A DNA stretch of 64,000 bases from CAIKBL01 sp050247235 (GCA_050247235.1 JBFWUN010000013.1:1-64000); one strand, 5' to 3'. Positions 41,399 through 49,985 are shown, numbered from the stretch's first letter. Translations and numbers: made by a program. The notes: generated by a model not told the origin, from the sequence alone.

Positions 41399-42874
41399 TC
41401 AGTACCTGATGCAGATGTTGCGCAGCTCGGTGTAGAACTCGAGCGAGTGCACGCCGCCCTCGCGGCCGATGCCGGAATGCTTCATGCCGCCGAACGGTGT
41501 GCGGAGATCGCGCAGGAACCAGCTGTTGACCCACGTGATGCCGGACTGCAGGCGGGCAGCCACGCGGTGCGCGCGGGACAGATCGCGTGTCCAGACCACG
41601 CTGGTCAGACCGTAGCGGGTGTCGTTCGCGATGCGCACCGCGTCGTCCTCGCTGTCGAACGGCGCGATGTGGCAGCACGGACCGAAAATCTCCTCCCGCA
41701 CGATGCGCGCGTCGGGTCCGAGCCCGGTCCAGATGGTCGGCTGTATCCAGCTGCCGTTGGCGAGTTCCCCCGGCATGTCCGGGATCCCGCCGCCCGTGAC
41801 GACCGTAGCGCCTTCCTCGACCGCCAGCTTGTAATAACCGAGCACCTTGTTGCGATGCTCGTGGCTGATCAGCGGTCCGAGCGTGACCCCGGGTTCCTTC
41901 GGCGGCCCGATCTTGAGTTTCTCGGCGCCTTCCTTCAGACGGGCGACGAACGTATCGAACAGTGGACGCTCGACGTAGATGCGCTCGGTGCCCAGACATA
42001 CCTGGCCGCAGTTGATGAAGGTCGAGCGCAGAGTGGTCTGGATCGCGAGATCGAGATCGCAGTCGGCAAATACGAGCGCCGGGTTCTTGCCGCCGAGTTC
42101 GAACGACACTGCGCGCAGCCCCTTGGCCGCCGCGCGCATGATCGCCTCGCCGGTGCGTGTTTCGCCGGTGAACGTGATTGCGTCGACGTCGGGATGCTCG
42201 GTCAGGTACGCGCCCGCCGAGTCGGGTCCCAGCCCGTTCACCACGTTGTAGACGCCCGGCGGGATACCCGCCTCGTTCATGCACTCGCCGAGCAGCGAGG
42301 TCGTCAGCGGAGTCTCCTCGGACGGCTTCACGACGACGGTGTTGCCGCATGCGAGGGCCGGGCCGACCTTCCAGGTCATCAGCAGCAACGGCAGGTTCCA
42401 CGGGCACACCACCGCGACCACGCCCTTCGGCACGCGCAGCGAGTAGTTCAGTACATTGGCGCCGTCCGGCGCATGCATCGTGAACGTTTCAGTGGGGATG
42501 TTCTTCACGAGGTCGGCGAACACCCGGAAGTTCGCCGCGCCACGGGGGATGTCGACGTGGCTGCACTCGCCGTAGGGCTTGCCGGTGTCGAGGCACTCGA
42601 GTTCGACGAACTCCTCGAACCGCTTCTGGATGCAATCGGCGAGCTTGTGCAGCAGGGCCATGCGATCGGGCGTGGTCATGCGACCCCAGGGTCCGTCGAG
42701 CGCGGCGCGCGCCGCCGCCACCGCCGCATCGACTTCCGGTTTGCCGGCCTCGTGCACGGTGGCGATGTGAGACCCGTCGACGGGACTGATGTCCCGGAAC
42801 GTCCGTCCGCCCTGGGACGGCACGTACTGGCCGTTGATGAAATGCATCACCGTGCGGGGTGCGCTGTGCGCCAT
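41399..42874 (-). CDS. dmpC: 2-Hydroxymuconic semialdehyde dehydrogenase
   Basis: A 491-residue aldehyde dehydrogenase oxidising 2-hydroxymuconic semialdehyde to 2-hydroxymuconate with NAD. The catalytic set is complete: Asn159 (VVCPWNLPLL), Lys183 (VVKPSEETP), Glu259 (FELGGKNPA) and Cys293 (NCGQVCLGTERIYV). The C-terminus FGGMKHSGIGREGG is typical. It follows the DUF336 gene after 13 bases and starts the classical enzymes of the lower operon. Together with dmpI and dmpH it forms the oxalocrotonate branch, alternative to the DmpD hydrolytic branch. Confidence 0.95.
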   Translation of the reverse strand: MAHSAPRTVMHFINGQYVPSQGGRTFRDISPVDGSHIATVHEAGKPEVDAAVAAARAALDGPWGRMTTPDRMALLHKLADCIQKRFEEFVELECLDTGKPYGECSHVDIPRGAANFRVFADLVKNIPTETFTMHAPDGANVLNYSLRVPKGVVAVVCPWNLPLLLMTWKVGPALACGNTVVVKPSEETPLTTSLLGECMNEAGIPPGVYNVVNGLGPDSAGAYLTEHPDVDAITFTGETRTGEAIMRAAAKGLRAVSFELGGKNPALVFADCDLDLAIQTTLRSTFINCGQVCLGTERIYVERPLFDTFVARLKEGAEKLKIGPPKEPGVTLGPLISHEHRNKVLGYYKLAVEEGATVVTGGGIPDMPGELANGSWIQPTIWTGLGPDARIVREEIFGPCCHIAPFDSEDDAVRIANDTRYGLTSVVWTRDLSRAHRVAARLQSGITWVNSWFLRDLRTPFGGMKHSGIGREGGVHSLEFYTELRNICIRY

Positions 42875-42887
42875 GCTGAGATCCTCT

Positions 42888-43319
42888 CTACTCCTGGAGC
42901 GCGCGCAGGCCGGCCTGCGCGCATTGTTCGTCCTGTTCCTCGCTGGCACCGGACACGCCGACGCCGCCGAGCAGGTCCTCACCGTCGCGGACCGGGATCC
43001 CGCCGCCGAACGTGACGAAGCGCGGGCGGGTGCGCAGCCCCATCTGGACCTCGGGGGACAGGGTCGCCAGCGCGGCGGTCCACCCGCTGGTCGGCATCCC
43101 GAACGCGGCGGCCGTGTAGGCCTTGTCTTCGGCGATGCCGCTGCAGTGGAACGGGGCACCCGGCATCCGGACCTGCGCGGCGACCGTGCCGCTCGAATCG
43201 CAGACGCTCACGACGACACGGACTCCCAGCCGCTCGGCTTCGCGGATCGCGCCCTGCACGATTGCCACGGCCGCCCGCCAGGTCAGGGTGGGGCGATGTT
43301 CCTTGATGGGTGTGGGCAT
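42888..43319 (-). CDS. DUF336/GlcG-HbpS-family protein
   Basis: A 143-residue protein of the heme-degrading/GlcG-like DUF336 family: LTWRAAVAIVQGAIREAERL, then VSVCDSSGTVAAQVRMPGAP, then FHCSGIAEDKAYTAAAFGMP, and the glycine-rich end FGGGIPVRDGEDLLGGVGVSG. Some members bind heme or cobalamin extracellularly, but this one has no signal peptide. DUF336 genes recur in aromatic meta-cleavage operons with no proven job. It is the first gene of the lower-pathway operon, about 100 bases downstream of operator site C. Confidence 0.82.
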   Translation of the reverse strand: MPTPIKEHRPTLTWRAAVAIVQGAIREAERLGVRVVVSVCDSSGTVAAQVRMPGAPFHCSGIAEDKAYTAAAFGMPTSGWTAALATLSPEVQMGLRTRPRFVTFGGGIPVRDGEDLLGGVGVSGASEEQDEQCAQAGLRALQE

Positions 43320-43390
43320 GGGCTTGCAACCTCGCGCGTGTCCGGAAGCGCCTGCAGGGAGCCGTGAATCCGGCACCCCGATCGCCGCGA

Positions 43391-43438
43391 ATCTTACCGG
43401 CTCCGTCGGGACAGCGGCAATCAAAATATCGATATTTT
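43391..43438 (-). promoter_or_regulatory. Operator site C (16-base perfect palindrome) and promoter of the lower-pathway operon
   Basis: AAAATATCGATATTTT (43423-43438) is a perfect palindrome and contains the core of the 14-mer shared with sites A and B. Read toward the DUF336/dmpC operon, TTGCCG and TAAGAT (43391-43396 complement) with an 18-base spacer make a moderate sigma-70 promoter just beyond it. A further half site TTTATCGAGAA lies at 43443-43453. Confidence 0.65.
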
Positions 43439-43508
43439 CATGTTTATCGAGAATCCGCCTCCAGCAGCCCGCGATGTACAACGGCGCGGGTGTTCGCTAA
43501 TTTGCCGA

Positions 43509-43522
43509 TTTATCGACATTTT
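43509..43522 (+). promoter_or_regulatory. Operator site D in front of the gntR gene
   Basis: TTTATCGACATTTT differs from the site A/B 14-mer by one base and lies 19 bases upstream of the GntR start codon, overlapping the likely promoter. It suggests autoregulation. Sites C and D are about 80 bases apart in the divergent region 43320-43540. Confidence 0.65.
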
Positions 43523-43540
43523 GTATCTCCCGAGGTGGCG

Positions 43541-44236
43541 ATGGGCGCGGCCGAGGACACCCCCGCAAACGAACTGCGACCGGCGAGCACCCTCGCGGAT
43601 GCCGCGTACGAACGGCTGCGCGCGGACATCCTGGGCGGACAGTACCCCGCAGGGTCCAAGCTGGCCGTGCATCACCTGCGGGAACGCTACTCGATCGGGG
43701 CATCGCCGTTGCGCGAGGCGCTGAACCGGCTCGTCGCGGACGGCTTCGTGTCGCTGACCGGGCAGCGCGGGTTCCGCGTGGCGCCGATCTCGGTTGCCGA
43801 CCTGCGGGACGTCACGCGCCTGCGCATCATCTTCGAGACCGAGGCGCTGAAGGACAGCATCGCGGTCGGTGATGACGAATGGGAAGCCGGGATCGTGGCG
43901 GCACACCACCGCCTGGTACGGATCGAACAGACGCCGGGGGCGGACTTTCTCGACTGGGAAACCCGCAACGCGGCGCTGCACGACGCGCTCGTCGCGGCGT
44001 GTCCCTCGCCCAGGCTGCTGCAGTTCCGCCGCAACCTGTTCGATCAGCACAAGCGCTATCGAAGCCTCTCCACGCGACGGCTGCCGCCGAGCCGCGACAT
44101 CGCGCAGGAGCATCGCGACATCGTGTCCCATGCACTGGCGCGCGACGCCGAAGCCGCGTGCGCGGCGGTGGCTGCCCATATCCAGCGCACGGCCGAAAGC
44201 CTCGAATCCCTGATCGGCCAGCCGTCGCCGCGCTGA
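43541..44236 (+). CDS. GntR-family (FCD/FadR subfamily) regulator
   Basis: A 231-residue regulator. The winged HTH is at residues 18-85 (YERLRADILGGQYPAGSKLA, HHLRERYSIGASPLREALNRL, DGFVSLTGQRGFRVAPIS); the all-helical FCD effector domain occupies 90-225 (DLRDVTRLRIIFETEAL; AHHRLVRIE; ALHDALVAAC; EHRDIVSHALARDAEAA), with His residues that in this subfamily bind a metal and an organic acid. The ATG has a GAGGTGG site. It diverges from the lower-pathway operon. Repeated palindromes in its own promoter and in two other promoters of the region make it the probable repressor of the meta pathway; the ligand might be a pathway acid such as 2-hydroxymuconate or 4-oxalocrotonate. Confidence 0.9.
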   Translation: MGAAEDTPANELRPASTLADAAYERLRADILGGQYPAGSKLAVHHLRERYSIGASPLREALNRLVADGFVSLTGQRGFRVAPISVADLRDVTRLRIIFETEALKDSIAVGDDEWEAGIVAAHHRLVRIEQTPGADFLDWETRNAALHDALVAACPSPRLLQFRRNLFDQHKRYRSLSTRRLPPSRDIAQEHRDIVSHALARDAEAACAAVAAHIQRTAESLESLIGQPSPR

Positions 44237-44273
44237 GCGGACCACCCGGCGCGCAATCGTCACGCGCCCCCGC

Positions 44274-45512
44274 TCATCCATGCGGAGGATCACCCCGCAG
44301 TTCGCCTTCCCAGTGGGAGACGAGCACCGTCGCCACGCTGTTCCCGACGACATTGGTCGCCGAGCGACCCATGTCGAGAAAGTGATCGATCCCGAGCAGC
44401 AGCAGCAGGCCCGCCTCCGGGATGTCGAACTGCGCAAGGGTCGCCGCGATCACGACCAGCGACGCGCGCGGCACGCCGGCGATGCCCTTGGAGGTCAGCA
44501 TCAGGATCGCGAGCATCGTCACCTGCTGCGCGGCGGACAGCGGGACGTCGTAGACCTGCGCGATGAACATTACCGCGAACGTGCAGTACATCATCGAGCC
44601 GTCCAGGTTGAATGAGTAACCCATCGGCAGCACGAAGCTCGCGACGCGATTGCTGCACCCGAAGCGCTCGAGCTCCTCCAGCGTCTTCGGATACGCGGCC
44701 TCCGAACTCGCGGTCGAGAATGCGATCAGCAGCGGTTCGCGGATGCGACGCACGAGCCGCAGGACGCGCCCGCGGACGACCACTGTCGCGAACCCGAGCA
44801 GCAGCACCCACAGCAGGACGAGCCCGCCGTAGAACTCGACGACGAACAGTCCGTACACGCCGAGGATGCCGAGTCCCCGGCTCGCGATAGTTCCCGCGAT
44901 CGCACCGAACACGGCCAGCGGCGCGAACATCATCACGTAGGACGTCACCCTGAGCATGATGTGCGCGACGGCATCGAGCACGTCGACGACCGTGCGGCTG
45001 CGCTCGCCCAGGGCGGCCATCGCGGTGCCGAAGAACAGCGAGAACACCACGATCTGGAGGATCTCGTTGCGCGCCATGGCGTCAATCGCACTCGCCGGTA
45101 CCGTGTGCTCGATGAAACCCGCGAGCGTCATCGCGCCCGCACTGACCCCCGACGTGGCGTCCGCGGCCGGCCTCGGCAGATCGAGCACGCGGCCCGGCTC
45201 GAGCAGGTTCACGAGCAGCAGTCCGAGCGTCAGCGACACCAGCGACGCAAAGACGAACCACGCCAGCGCCTTGCCGCCGACCCGGCCGACCGTCGCCACG
45301 TCAGTCATGCGGCCGATCCCGACCGCGAGCGTCGAGAACACGAGCGGTGCGATGATCATCTTGATGAGTCGCAGGAAGATCGTCGGCAGCAGCCCCACGT
45401 GCGTGGCGAACCCGGCGGACGATGCCGGGTAGTGCGCATGCACGATCCAGCCTGCGAGCCCGCCGAGTGCCAGGCCGAGGAGGATGAAATGCGTGAGACG
45501 CGTCGTCGCCAT
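44274..45512 (-). CDS. Dicarboxylate/amino acid:cation symporter (DAACS, DctA/GltP-like)
   Basis: A 412-residue inner-membrane symporter of the glutamate/C4-dicarboxylate family. Hydrophobic segments fill residues 8-240; the re-entrant loop motif FSTASSEAAYPKTLEELERFG (here with SSEAA instead of SSSEAT) and the MGYSFNLDGSMMYCTFAVMF segment with the NLDG-type binding residues are clear, as is GIDHFLDMGRSATNVVGN. It takes up acidic substrates with sodium or protons. It converges with gntR and is downstream, on the same strand, of the acyl-CoA ligase gene (17-base gap). It may import an aromatic or dicarboxylic acid for the adjacent pathway. Confidence 0.87.
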   Translation of the reverse strand: MATTRLTHFILLGLALGGLAGWIVHAHYPASSAGFATHVGLLPTIFLRLIKMIIAPLVFSTLAVGIGRMTDVATVGRVGGKALAWFVFASLVSLTLGLLLVNLLEPGRVLDLPRPAADATSGVSAGAMTLAGFIEHTVPASAIDAMARNEILQIVVFSLFFGTAMAALGERSRTVVDVLDAVAHIMLRVTSYVMMFAPLAVFGAIAGTIASRGLGILGVYGLFVVEFYGGLVLLWVLLLGFATVVVRGRVLRLVRRIREPLLIAFSTASSEAAYPKTLEELERFGCSNRVASFVLPMGYSFNLDGSMMYCTFAVMFIAQVYDVPLSAAQQVTMLAILMLTSKGIAGVPRASLVVIAATLAQFDIPEAGLLLLLGIDHFLDMGRSATNVVGNSVATVLVSHWEGELRGDPPHG

Positions 45513-45529
45513 GCGGATCCGGCGGTCAG

Positions 45530-47140
45530 TCAGGTCCTGAGATCGACGCGGCGCGCAATGAGCGCGGCGTCTTTCTTCAGGAGATGCTTGGCCACCCGTG
45601 CCGTCGGCGTGTGCGGCAGCGAGTCCGCCCACACCCAGTAGCGCGGCACCTTGATGGCAGCGAGCTCCCGCCGGCACCATGCGGCAAGTTCGCCGAACGC
45701 GGGACGCTCCGCGCGCGCGACGAGCACCGCGAGGATCTCCTCGTCACCGAGTTCGGCGGGAACGCCGATCGTCGCGGCCTCGGCGACCGCGGGATGCCCG
45801 CCGAGGATGCGATCGAGTTCGGCCCCCGCGACGTTCTCGCCGCGCACGCGGATGATGTCCTTCTTGCGGGCAACGAAGTGGTAGTAGCCGTCGCGGTCGC
45901 GACGCACGAGGTCGCCCGTCACGAACCAGCCGTCGTGGAATGCGGCCGCGGTCTGCACGGGATCGTGCAGGTACTCGCGGAACACGATCGGCGTTCTGAC
46001 CTCGAGTTCACCCACCACGTCGTCACCCACTTCGCGGCCCGCGTCGTCAACGACGCGCATGTCGACGAACCGGCCGAGCCGCGGATGCCGTGCGGGCAAT
46101 CCGATGCTGCCGAGCTTGTGCGGCCCCGTGTAGGGGTTGTTGCACGCGCCGGGGATCTCGGACATGCCGTAGCCCTCGACGAGATCCGGTACGCCGAACT
46201 CCTTCGGAAACACCTCGGCGACCTCCGCGCTGATGGGTCCGCCATAGACCTTGCGCAGCACGTGCCCGGGCCGGAACTCCTCGCGTGATCGCTTGCACAG
46301 GATGCTGCCGACCGCCGCGAGGGTGTTGAACTGCGTCGCGCCACTCGCGTGCACGACTTCCCAGAAGCGCGACGCGCTGAAGGATTCGGCGATCACGAGA
46401 CACGCACCGGCGGCGAGCGCACCGCCCAGCGAATAGAACAGCGCATTGATGTGGAAGAACGGCAGTACGGTCAGCAGGCGTTCGTCCGGCTGCAGGTGCA
46501 TGCGCTCGACGAACGCCTCGGCCGCCCACACGTAATTGCGCTGGGTGTGCACCACCCCTTTCGGAAACCCGGTGGTGCCGGAGGTGTAGACCACGACGAG
46601 CGCCGACTCGGCCGCCGCGGCGGGCGGCGTGTTCACCTCGCCTCCCGCCTCCCGGATCGCGGACAGCACCTCCGCGGGCGAGTTTGCGTCGAACCCGAGC
46701 GTCTCCAGGGCCACCACGGGCACCGACGGCTCCTCGGCGAGGCGTGCCAGCCGCGCCTGTGCCGCGGCCCGTGTGAAGATCACTCGCGGCCGGGTGTGAC
46801 CCACCACGTAGCCGAGTTCGGTGTCCGTCAATGCGATGTTCATCGGCGCGAAGATCGCGCCGAGCTTCGCGCAGGCCAGGAACAGCAGCACGTGCAGATC
46901 ACTGTTCGCCGCGCACACCGCCACCGGTTCCCCGGCGCGCACGCCGAGACCGGCCAGCAGCGCAGCGGCGTGACCGCTGGCGATATCCAGCGCGGCGTAA
47001 TCCCAGCGGCGCGTGTTGAATTCGATGGCCGGCGCCGTCGGCCCGCGGGCCACCCGCCCGGCCAGCAGCCCGGGCAGGCTGTCGTCGTGCGCCGGGTAGC
47101 GCGCGAGGACCTCCGCCGGGGTCAGCGGCGCGTGTGTCAT
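45530..47140 (-). CDS. AMP-dependent acyl-CoA ligase
   Basis: A 536-residue ANL-superfamily ligase. The P-loop motif is VVYTSGTTGFPKGVVHT, followed by EGYGMSE (A5) and WFVTGDLVRRDRDGYYHFV plus RKKDIIRVRGENVAG. The C-terminal catalytic Lys region is unusual: TPTARVAKHLLKK instead of the standard TxxGKxxK, so Gly-Lys is shifted to Val-Ala-Lys. Closest style is CaiC-like crotonobetaine or aryl-acid ligases. It overlaps the intradiol dioxygenase by four bases (ATGA), hence coupled. Substrate unknown. Confidence 0.83.
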   Translation of the reverse strand: MTHAPLTPAEVLARYPAHDDSLPGLLAGRVARGPTAPAIEFNTRRWDYAALDIASGHAAALLAGLGVRAGEPVAVCAANSDLHVLLFLACAKLGAIFAPMNIALTDTELGYVVGHTRPRVIFTRAAAQARLARLAEEPSVPVVALETLGFDANSPAEVLSAIREAGGEVNTPPAAAAESALVVVYTSGTTGFPKGVVHTQRNYVWAAEAFVERMHLQPDERLLTVLPFFHINALFYSLGGALAAGACLVIAESFSASRFWEVVHASGATQFNTLAAVGSILCKRSREEFRPGHVLRKVYGGPISAEVAEVFPKEFGVPDLVEGYGMSEIPGACNNPYTGPHKLGSIGLPARHPRLGRFVDMRVVDDAGREVGDDVVGELEVRTPIVFREYLHDPVQTAAAFHDGWFVTGDLVRRDRDGYYHFVARKKDIIRVRGENVAGAELDRILGGHPAVAEAATIGVPAELGDEEILAVLVARAERPAFGELAAWCRRELAAIKVPRYWVWADSLPHTPTARVAKHLLKKDAALIARRVDLRT

Positions 47141-48000
47141 GCGATGCGCTTCAGCCGCATGTCGAATTCGACCGTGTAGAACGGCACTGCCATCGCTTCA
47201 CCCGTGGGGGCCGCGCCGGGCGCATGCCGGGCGAACCGGGTGGCGAGCGCGCGCTTCATGCCGAACACCGCGTCGCGTTCGAGTTCGGGGCTGTCGGCGA
47301 CGAAGATCTGCGTCACCACGCGTTCGAAGCCCGGCGCGGACACGATCAGGTGCAGGTGTCCGGGGCGGTTGGGGTCGCGCCCCATGCGGCGAAGCATCGC
47401 GCCGACCGGCCCGTCTGTCGGCACCGGGTAGTCGGCTGGCCTGACGGAACGGAACCAGTAGCGGCCGTCGGTTCCGGTGCGGATCTTCGCGCGGCCCTGC
47501 GGTCGGAACGGTCCCGGCTTCTGGACGTCGTACGTCCCGATCCCGTCGGACGACCAGATGTCGAGTACCGCGCCGGCGATCGGCTGTCCTTCCGTGTCGC
47601 TCACGCGTCCCGCGTAGAACGTGGGCTCACCGTCCATACCGTCCGTGAGATCGGCGCCGAGCGGTCGCTCGGCGGCGCCTTCCACGTAGAACGGCCCCAG
47701 CACCGCGGCCTCGAGGGATCCGTCCACCGCCGGATGGTTCACTTCGAGGACCAGGCTCGAGACCCCGAGCGTGTCCGACAGCAGGATGAACTCCTGGCGC
47801 TGCTCGGTGCACGCCTTGCCGACGGCGGTCAGGAACTGGATCGCCTGCATCCATTCCTCGTCGGTGACTCGGGCATCCCGGACAAACGCATGGAGGTGCG
47901 TGATGAGCGACGTCATCAGGGTCTTGAAGCGTGCGTCCTCGCAGTTCGCGAGGCGTTCGAGCACGGTGCGCGTCAGCGCGCTTTCGCTGGCTTGGGACAT
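47137..48000 (-). CDS. Intradiol ring-cleavage dioxygenase (hydroxyquinol/catechol 1,2-dioxygenase type)
   Basis: A 287-residue non-heme Fe(III) dioxygenase. An N-terminal dimerisation domain (residues 1-100, LMTSLITHLHAFVRDARVTDEEW) precedes the beta-sandwich catalytic domain with all four ligands: Tyr157 (GTYDVQ), Tyr191 (ADYPVP), His215 and His217 (GHLHLIV). The pattern EVNHP, DGSLEAAVLGPFYVEGA and WSSDGIGTYDVQ is closer to hydroxyquinol 1,2-dioxygenases than to catechol enzymes, which would give maleylacetate. It is divergent from a group D flavin monooxygenase, as in resorcinol-type pathways. A maleylacetate reductase is not in the window. Confidence 0.9.
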   Translation of the reverse strand: MSQASESALTRTVLERLANCEDARFKTLMTSLITHLHAFVRDARVTDEEWMQAIQFLTAVGKACTEQRQEFILLSDTLGVSSLVLEVNHPAVDGSLEAAVLGPFYVEGAAERPLGADLTDGMDGEPTFYAGRVSDTEGQPIAGAVLDIWSSDGIGTYDVQKPGPFRPQGRAKIRTGTDGRYWFRSVRPADYPVPTDGPVGAMLRRMGRDPNRPGHLHLIVSAPGFERVVTQIFVADSPELERDAVFGMKRALATRFARHAPGAAPTGEAMAVPFYTVEFDMRLKRIA

Positions 48001-48140
48001 GCGGATACTCCTAGACGCTGGCCGGGGGGGTAGCCTAACGCCTCACCTCCGTGCTGTCAGGGGCCGTTGGTCGCGTGCCGGCACACCGCCTATCATCCGA
48101 CCGCACGGAAACCCGCGTGGCGGACCAAGGAGAGTGCCCG

Positions 48141-49355
48141 ATGAATGCCGTCCCGAATCATGCGTCCGATCGCCTGTCCGGCCTGCGCGACGCGGTCGAT
48201 GAACTGCTGCCCGCGCTGCGCGCACAGGCGCCGGCGGGCCGCCTGGCACGCCGCCTGCCGCGCGCCAATGTCGATGCATTGCGCGCCGCGGGCCTCGTGC
48301 GCGTATACAACCCGCGCCGGTTCGGCGGCGACGAACTGCACATGGCAGACGTGCTTCCGCTGGTCGCCCGCGTGGCCGAAGCCTGCCCGGCGAGCGCATG
48401 GGTGCTCGCGATCTACCAGATCCACAACTGGGTGCTCGCGCTGTTCCCGGAGACCGCCCAGCAGGAGGTGTTCGCACGCAATCCCGATCCCCTCGTCTGC
48501 GCGTCGTTGAACCCCGCGAAGAACAGCGTCCGCCGGGTCGATGGCGGATACCACGTCGAGCGCGCCCGGTTCACGTTCTGCTCGGGCGCCGCCGCCCGCG
48601 AATGGGGCCTGTTCGGCGCGCTCGTGCGGGACGCCACCGGCAACGTGGTCGACGCGGGCTGCCTGCTGATCCCCGGCGACGCGGTCGCGGAACTGGACGA
48701 CTGGCAGGTCTCGGGGTTGCAGTCCACCGGCAGCATCAGCCTGCTCGCGGAGAACCTTTTCGTGCCGGCGCACCGCTTCCTGTCGTACGCGGACGCGACG
48801 GCCTATCGCACGCCCGGCGCGTCACTGAACCCGGGCGCGCTGTTCCGGGCGGCCTTCGTACCGATGCTGGTGCTGAACCTCGCCGGGCCGGCACTCGGGG
48901 CCGCGGAGGCCGCATGGCAGGCGTTCGTGACCCACTTGCGTGACAAGGGCGCGGCGGCCGGCGCGTACCCGCTGCCCGGGCTGACGCGCGCGGAGGCTCC
49001 CGCCACCCACGAAGTCATCGCGAACGCGCGACTTGCCATCGACACTGCGCGCCTGCTGCTCGCCGAGGCGGGGGATTGCATCCGCGCCCGCGCCGAGGAC
49101 GGCGTGCCGATGACACCGCTCCAATCCGCGTCCGTGAACCTGCAGACGAGCCAGGCGATGCGCGAATGCCTGCGCGCGGTACAGATGCTGTTCCTGCAGG
49201 CCGGCGGTGCCGTCCTGCAAGGGGAGCATCCGCTGCAGCAGGCGTTCCAGGACGTCAGCGCGATCAACTGCCACGGGTTTCTCGCGCACGAGGCGAACCT
49301 GGCCCTGTACGGCGCGCTCGCGCTCGGTCAGCCGCGCCCCGGGGCGTTCCTGTGA
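48141..49355 (+). CDS. Group D flavin-dependent monooxygenase (acyl-CoA dehydrogenase fold)
   Basis: A 404-residue oxygenase with the acyl-CoA dehydrogenase fold, as in HsaA, the HpaH/C2-type p-hydroxyphenylacetate hydroxylase and DszC. An N-terminal helical part (LPALRAQAPAGRLARRLP, VYNPRRFGGDELHMADVLPL), a middle beta domain (AKNSVRRVDGGYHVERARFTFCSGA) and a C-terminal helical bundle ending QDVSAINCHGFLAHEANLALYG. It needs reduced FMN/FAD from a separate reductase, which is not adjacent. The ATG at 48141 has an AAGGAGAG site. Divergent from the intradiol dioxygenase, it probably hydroxylates a phenol to hydroxyquinol or a catechol. Confidence 0.82.
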   Translation: MNAVPNHASDRLSGLRDAVDELLPALRAQAPAGRLARRLPRANVDALRAAGLVRVYNPRRFGGDELHMADVLPLVARVAEACPASAWVLAIYQIHNWVLALFPETAQQEVFARNPDPLVCASLNPAKNSVRRVDGGYHVERARFTFCSGAAAREWGLFGALVRDATGNVVDAGCLLIPGDAVAELDDWQVSGLQSTGSISLLAENLFVPAHRFLSYADATAYRTPGASLNPGALFRAAFVPMLVLNLAGPALGAAEAAWQAFVTHLRDKGAAAGAYPLPGLTRAEAPATHEVIANARLAIDTARLLLAEAGDCIRARAEDGVPMTPLQSASVNLQTSQAMRECLRAVQMLFLQAGGAVLQGEHPLQQAFQDVSAINCHGFLAHEANLALYGALALGQPRPGAFL

Positions 49356-49429
49356 GTACTCCCGGAGACCGTTCAAGTCGCCCGCCGACCGGGCCGACAC
49401 AGCGGTATCCGAGCCGCGAGATCGCCCCG

Positions 49430-49885
49430 ATGCTGCCGTTCCGCCTGCCGATCCACGTTCTGGTGTCCGTCGCCGCGCTGGCCGCCGTGCCGCCCGCGAG
49501 CGCGCGACCGGTCTGGCCCACGCCCGAGCAGGTCAGCGCGCGGTCCGAACAGTTCGTGTACGACCGGCTCGGCGACGGGCAGCGCATGCTTCTCGGCCCC
49601 GCGGCGCCGCGTGCAGTTACCGTACCGCCGGGGCAATCCTGCGCGGCACTGTACGAGAGGCGCGTGGCACTCCTCCGAGCCCAGTACGATTACAAGCCCG
49701 CGTACACCGACGATCCACGCAATCGCGCGGCGGTGTTCATCGGTACGATCTTCACGCCGGCGTTCTACTACCTCGCGTTCAGTGGCGTGCAGGCCTACAA
49801 CGATGCCGCGGGCGGCGCGGACGTCCAGGCGGAGATCGATGCACTGCGATACGCCTCGGCGGCGCAGCAGTGCTTCGTGGACTGA
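49430..49885 (+). CDS. Exported small protein of unknown function
   Basis: A 151-residue protein with a clear signal peptide (MLPFRLPIHVLVSVAALAAV, cleaved near PASA-RP). The mature part has one cysteine near the middle (QSCAALYERRVALL) and one near the end (AAQQCFVD), which could form a disulfide, and a hydrophobic stretch FIGTIFTPAFYYLAFSGVQAY, probably one membrane helix. I recognise no family. It lies 74 bases after the flavin monooxygenase and 100 bases before an aromatic aminotransferase, all plus strand. Confidence 0.65.
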   Translation: MLPFRLPIHVLVSVAALAAVPPASARPVWPTPEQVSARSEQFVYDRLGDGQRMLLGPAAPRAVTVPPGQSCAALYERRVALLRAQYDYKPAYTDDPRNRAAVFIGTIFTPAFYYLAFSGVQAYNDAAGGADVQAEIDALRYASAAQQCFVD

Positions 49886-49985
49886 ACTCCCGCGCGCCGC
49901 CGCGATCGCGCGGCCGCCGTCCGGTTCTCATTTGCTGCGCTGCCCGATATCATGCGCGCTCGCTGTTCCGCGGCAGAGACGCACG

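Noticed and set aside
40088..43015. A 975-codon open frame on the plus strand across the lower-pathway genes
   Set aside because: It is antisense to dmpF, dmpE and dmpC, which carry complete catalytic motifs; its product is Arg/His/Val-rich with no domain. Long antisense frames are expected at this G+C content.
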